Source of the DNA: Apostichopus japonicus
Lineage: Eukaryota; Echinodermata; Holothuroidea; Aspidochirotida; Stichopodidae
Direction of reading: 5' to 3'
DNA: 36,163 bases
NCBI RefSeq assembly: GCF_037975245.1
Contig: NC_092583.1
Coordinates: forward strand, 1 to 36,163
Shown here: positions 36,138 through 36,163 of the stretch, piece by piece
How the letters are laid out: every line of letters begins with the position of its first letter
Position numbering within the stretch: position 1 is the first letter of the stretch
Notes under the pieces: model-generated
Database searches by the model: none
What the model was told of the DNA's origin: nothing
What the model saw: the letters and a program-made list of their open reading frames with translations, nothing else
Made by a program: the position numbers and the translations under genes

Positions 36138-36163
36138 TGCTGTAAAAGGTCGGCAAAAGACGT
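36138..36163. repeat. Partial unit 220 cut by the window edge
   Basis: The last 26 bases match unit positions 1-26 exactly and stop within GACGTC. The break is the end of the window, not a visible array edge, so the repeat continues to the right. Confidence 0.95.

Larger units (their letters stand above)
1..36163. repeat. 165-bp satellite DNA array, 219 full units plus 26 bp
   Basis: Seen directly: the sequence repeats head to tail with a 165-bp period from the first base to the last, with no spacer, inversion or foreign insertion. Units 1-156 start at 1+165(n-1), units 157-183 fit the same register with one extra base after unit 157, and units after 183 with two extra bases. Composition is 52.7% GC with 13 CpG sites per unit. 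Although 165 is a multiple of three, all six frames contain at least one stop codon per unit (plus-strand stops begin at unit positions 6, 116, 124, 133, 137 and 158), so the array cannot encode a long repeat protein. Unit length and copy number are typical of eukaryotic satellite DNA. Both ends lie inside the array, so its true size is larger than this window. It accounts for every stretch without a gene. Confidence 0.98.
26237..36163. repeat. Right block of array, units 160-219 plus partial, C at unit position 140
   Basis: From unit 160 onward every complete unit has C instead of T at position 140 (ACTAACACTT), first at base 26376. The change is present in all 60 complete units and absent from all 159 to the left, so the boundary is a single clean switch between bases 26211 and 26376. 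Apart from one inserted T in unit 183 the block looks uniform. This is the signature of a block amplified from one founder unit rather than of scattered mutation. The sequence does not show whether T or C is ancestral. Confidence 0.93.

Noticed and set aside
1-36163. CRISPR array
   Set aside because: There are no unique spacers: the entire 165-bp period is conserved, and the unit is far longer than a CRISPR repeat.
1-36163. Tandem-repeat protein gene, since 165 is 55 codons
   Set aside because: All six frames contain at least one stop per unit; the longest stop-to-stop stretch is about 54 codons.
1-36163. Higher-order repeat structure (multi-unit period)
   Set aside because: The variants are not periodic: C81 forms one run of three units, C140 forms one terminal block, and the indels are unique.
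1-36163. Complete transposon, integrase, toxin-antitoxin, phage or other multigene system
   Set aside because: No unique sequence exists anywhere in the window in which such genes could lie.

Overview
The whole window is one uninterrupted head-to-tail tandem array with no unique flanking sequence at either edge. The repeat unit is 165 bp. In the phase used here a unit begins TGCTGTAAAAGG and ends GTGTAGGCACT. There are 219 complete units plus the first 26 bases of a 220th. Two units are 166 bp long because of single-base insertions (219 x 165 + 2 + 26 = 36163). I found no protein-coding gene, functional tRNA or rRNA gene, CRISPR array or complete mobile element. This is satellite DNA.

The array is extraordinarily homogeneous. 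By eye I found only four kinds of departure from the consensus: (i) T to C at unit position 81 in three adjacent units (95-97; bases 15591, 15756, 15921); (ii) an extra A in unit 157 (base 25825); (iii) T to C at unit position 140 in every unit from 160 to 219 (first at base 26376); (iv) an extra T in unit 183 (base 30141). The window is therefore two blocks: 1-26236 (159 units, T140) and 26237-36163 (60 units plus the partial one, C140). This fits recent local amplification by unequal exchange, rolling-circle reinsertion or gene conversion. Assembly effects on such an array cannot be excluded from sequence alone.

Each unit is 52.7% GC (87/165) with 13 CpG sites, about 1.1 times expectation, so there is no CpG depletion. 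A GC-rich part (about 11-115 and 149-165) surrounds an AT-rich segment (about 117-148). The minus strand of the GC-rich part looks like a degenerate tRNA or the head of a tRNA-derived SINE. It has an acceptor-like GGCGCGA, a partial A box, a D-arm-like GCTC/GAGC stem, a perfect B box (GGTTCGAACCC) 51 nt from the A box, and TTTT tracts soon after. Several short inverted repeats also occur in each unit, and all four variable sites lie inside them.

A 165-bp, nucleosome-scale unit of tRNA-like origin in tens of kilobases of near-identical copies points to a eukaryotic nuclear genome. The retained CpG is compatible with an invertebrate or other lightly methylated genome, or simply with a young array. 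I cannot name the species or match the unit to a known satellite. A centromeric, pericentromeric or other heterochromatic location is plausible but unproven.
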